This document shows, one piece after another, positions 63,704 through 64,000 of a stretch of 64,000 nucleotides of DNA. Made by a program: the position numbers and the translations under genes. The notes beneath the pieces are model-generated. The model had not been told where the DNA came from. It ran no database searches and was given only the letters and a program-made list of their open reading frames with translations. Positions within the stretch are counted from its first letter, which is position 1. Every line of letters begins with the position of its first letter. The DNA is from Grimontia celer. GTDB lineage: Bacteria > Pseudomonadota > Gammaproteobacteria > Enterobacterales > Vibrionaceae. The stretch is from positions 1,244,586-1,308,585 of the forward strand of contig NZ_FIZX01000002.1 of NCBI RefSeq assembly GCF_900055185.1, in the 5' to 3' direction.

Positions 63704-63723
63704 CGCCGATATTGAAATCGGCG
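63704..63723 (-). terminator. Rho-independent terminator of the right-edge gene
   Basis: Seven-base perfect stem CGCCGAT / ATCGGCG, loop ATTGAA; the minus strand continues TTTTCTTTTT. Confidence 0.75.
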
Positions 63724-63743
63724 CCTAATCGATGATGTGAGTT

Positions 63744-64000
63744 TTAGCGGCTTATCAAATCCTGAGCCAGCGCGAGTGTAGACGCCGACACATCTGGTGT
63801 TTCCAGAATTTTTCTTGCAATGGATTTGTTCAAAGCTGTTGGTTGGGCATTGTTTGCGAGAAAAGCGAACAAAAGGTCGCGGGTGGGTGCCAGTATGTTC
63901 GGTGAATCAATCCTGCTCCTGAGTTCCGCTTGGTAGCTTTCTGAAAGCTTCAGATTCTGGCTGTTGTTTTCAATACCTGAGGTAATGGCCTTCACCACAC
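63744..64000 (-). CDS. Hypothetical protein, 5' end outside window
   Basis: About 85 codons are open to the right edge, ending at 63744. The visible C-terminus (LRSRIDSPNILAPTRDLLFAFLANNAQPTALNKSIARKILETPDVSASTLALAQDLI) is helical with no recognised domain. Two adjacent GTGs at the edge could be a start, but the frame more likely continues beyond the window. Confidence 0.5.
   Translation of the reverse strand, partial: VVKAITSGIENNSQNLKLSESYQAELRSRIDSPNILAPTRDLLFAFLANNAQPTALNKSIARKILETPDVSASTLALAQDLISR

Overview
The window looks like a chromosomal stretch of a marine gammaproteobacterium, most likely Vibrionaceae (Grimontia/Enterovibrio/Vibrio-like). This rests on gene content and protein style: NrtR with a nadV-prs pair, ABZJ_00895, PsiE, AcfA-like outer membrane protein and many LysR/EamA pairs. 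Base composition is moderate, except for a visibly A/T-rich stretch at about 29-33 kb. No rRNA, tRNA, CRISPR array, complete insertion sequence, phage module or replication origin was seen.

Layout. 1-4.7 kb: a LysR regulator cut by the left edge, then glcDEF (glycolate oxidase). 4.7-9.6 kb: a membrane methyltransferase-like protein, an AraC/GyrI regulator with a coupled small membrane gene, a secreted GlcG/HbpS protein, and a divergent OmpR/EnvZ-type two-component system, with a 266-bp MITE-like element between the last two. 9.6-14.4 kb: CDF-like transporter, LysR, M14 peptidase, PsiE, a second MITE-like element and two GNAT acetyltransferases. 15-17.3 kb: a large RTX-repeat protein. 17.4-22.6 kb: a eukaryotic-type glutathione synthetase, a PhoD-like phosphatase, and an EamA exporter with LysR. 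22.7-26.0 kb: NAD salvage (nadV-prs) divergent from the Nudix regulator NrtR, with three TGTC-N5-GACA sites. 26-34.7 kb: small secreted and membrane proteins, and an accessory stretch with degenerate repeats, two ORFans and an OLD-like ATPase-TOPRIM protein (candidate phage defence). 34.8-39.8 kb: LysR/EamA pair, katG and a PepSY protein. 40-43.1 kb: mesD-mesX (folate-independent methionine synthase pair) and a TSUP exporter. 43.3-48.5 kb: a five-gene SBP5-type ABC import operon preceded by a 23-bp perfect palindrome matching the Zur box. 48.7-52.4 kb: outer membrane protein, GNATs and an EamA/Lrp pair. 52.5-54.4 kb: a bufferin operon (bufA2-bufB-bufC) for a copper-binding modified peptide. 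54.7-57 kb: GFA-family protein, small proteins and LysR. 57.2-60 kb: an acid-sugar kinase, PdxA2 and TIM-barrel operon divergent from that LysR, with a 25-bp palindrome between. 60-64 kb: chemoreceptor, GNAT, a MerR-methyltransferase fusion and a partial gene at the right edge.

The genes form small independent modules rather than one pathway. Recurrent themes are metal and redox handling (Zur-box importer, bufferin, HbpS/GlcG, KatG, glutathione synthetase, MAPEG and GFA proteins) and divergent regulator-target pairs with visible operator palindromes. The best leads are the Zur-box ABC operon, the bufferin operon, the mesD-mesX pair, the OLD-like protein in its repeat-bounded setting, and the kinase/PdxA2/TIM-barrel operon with its operator.
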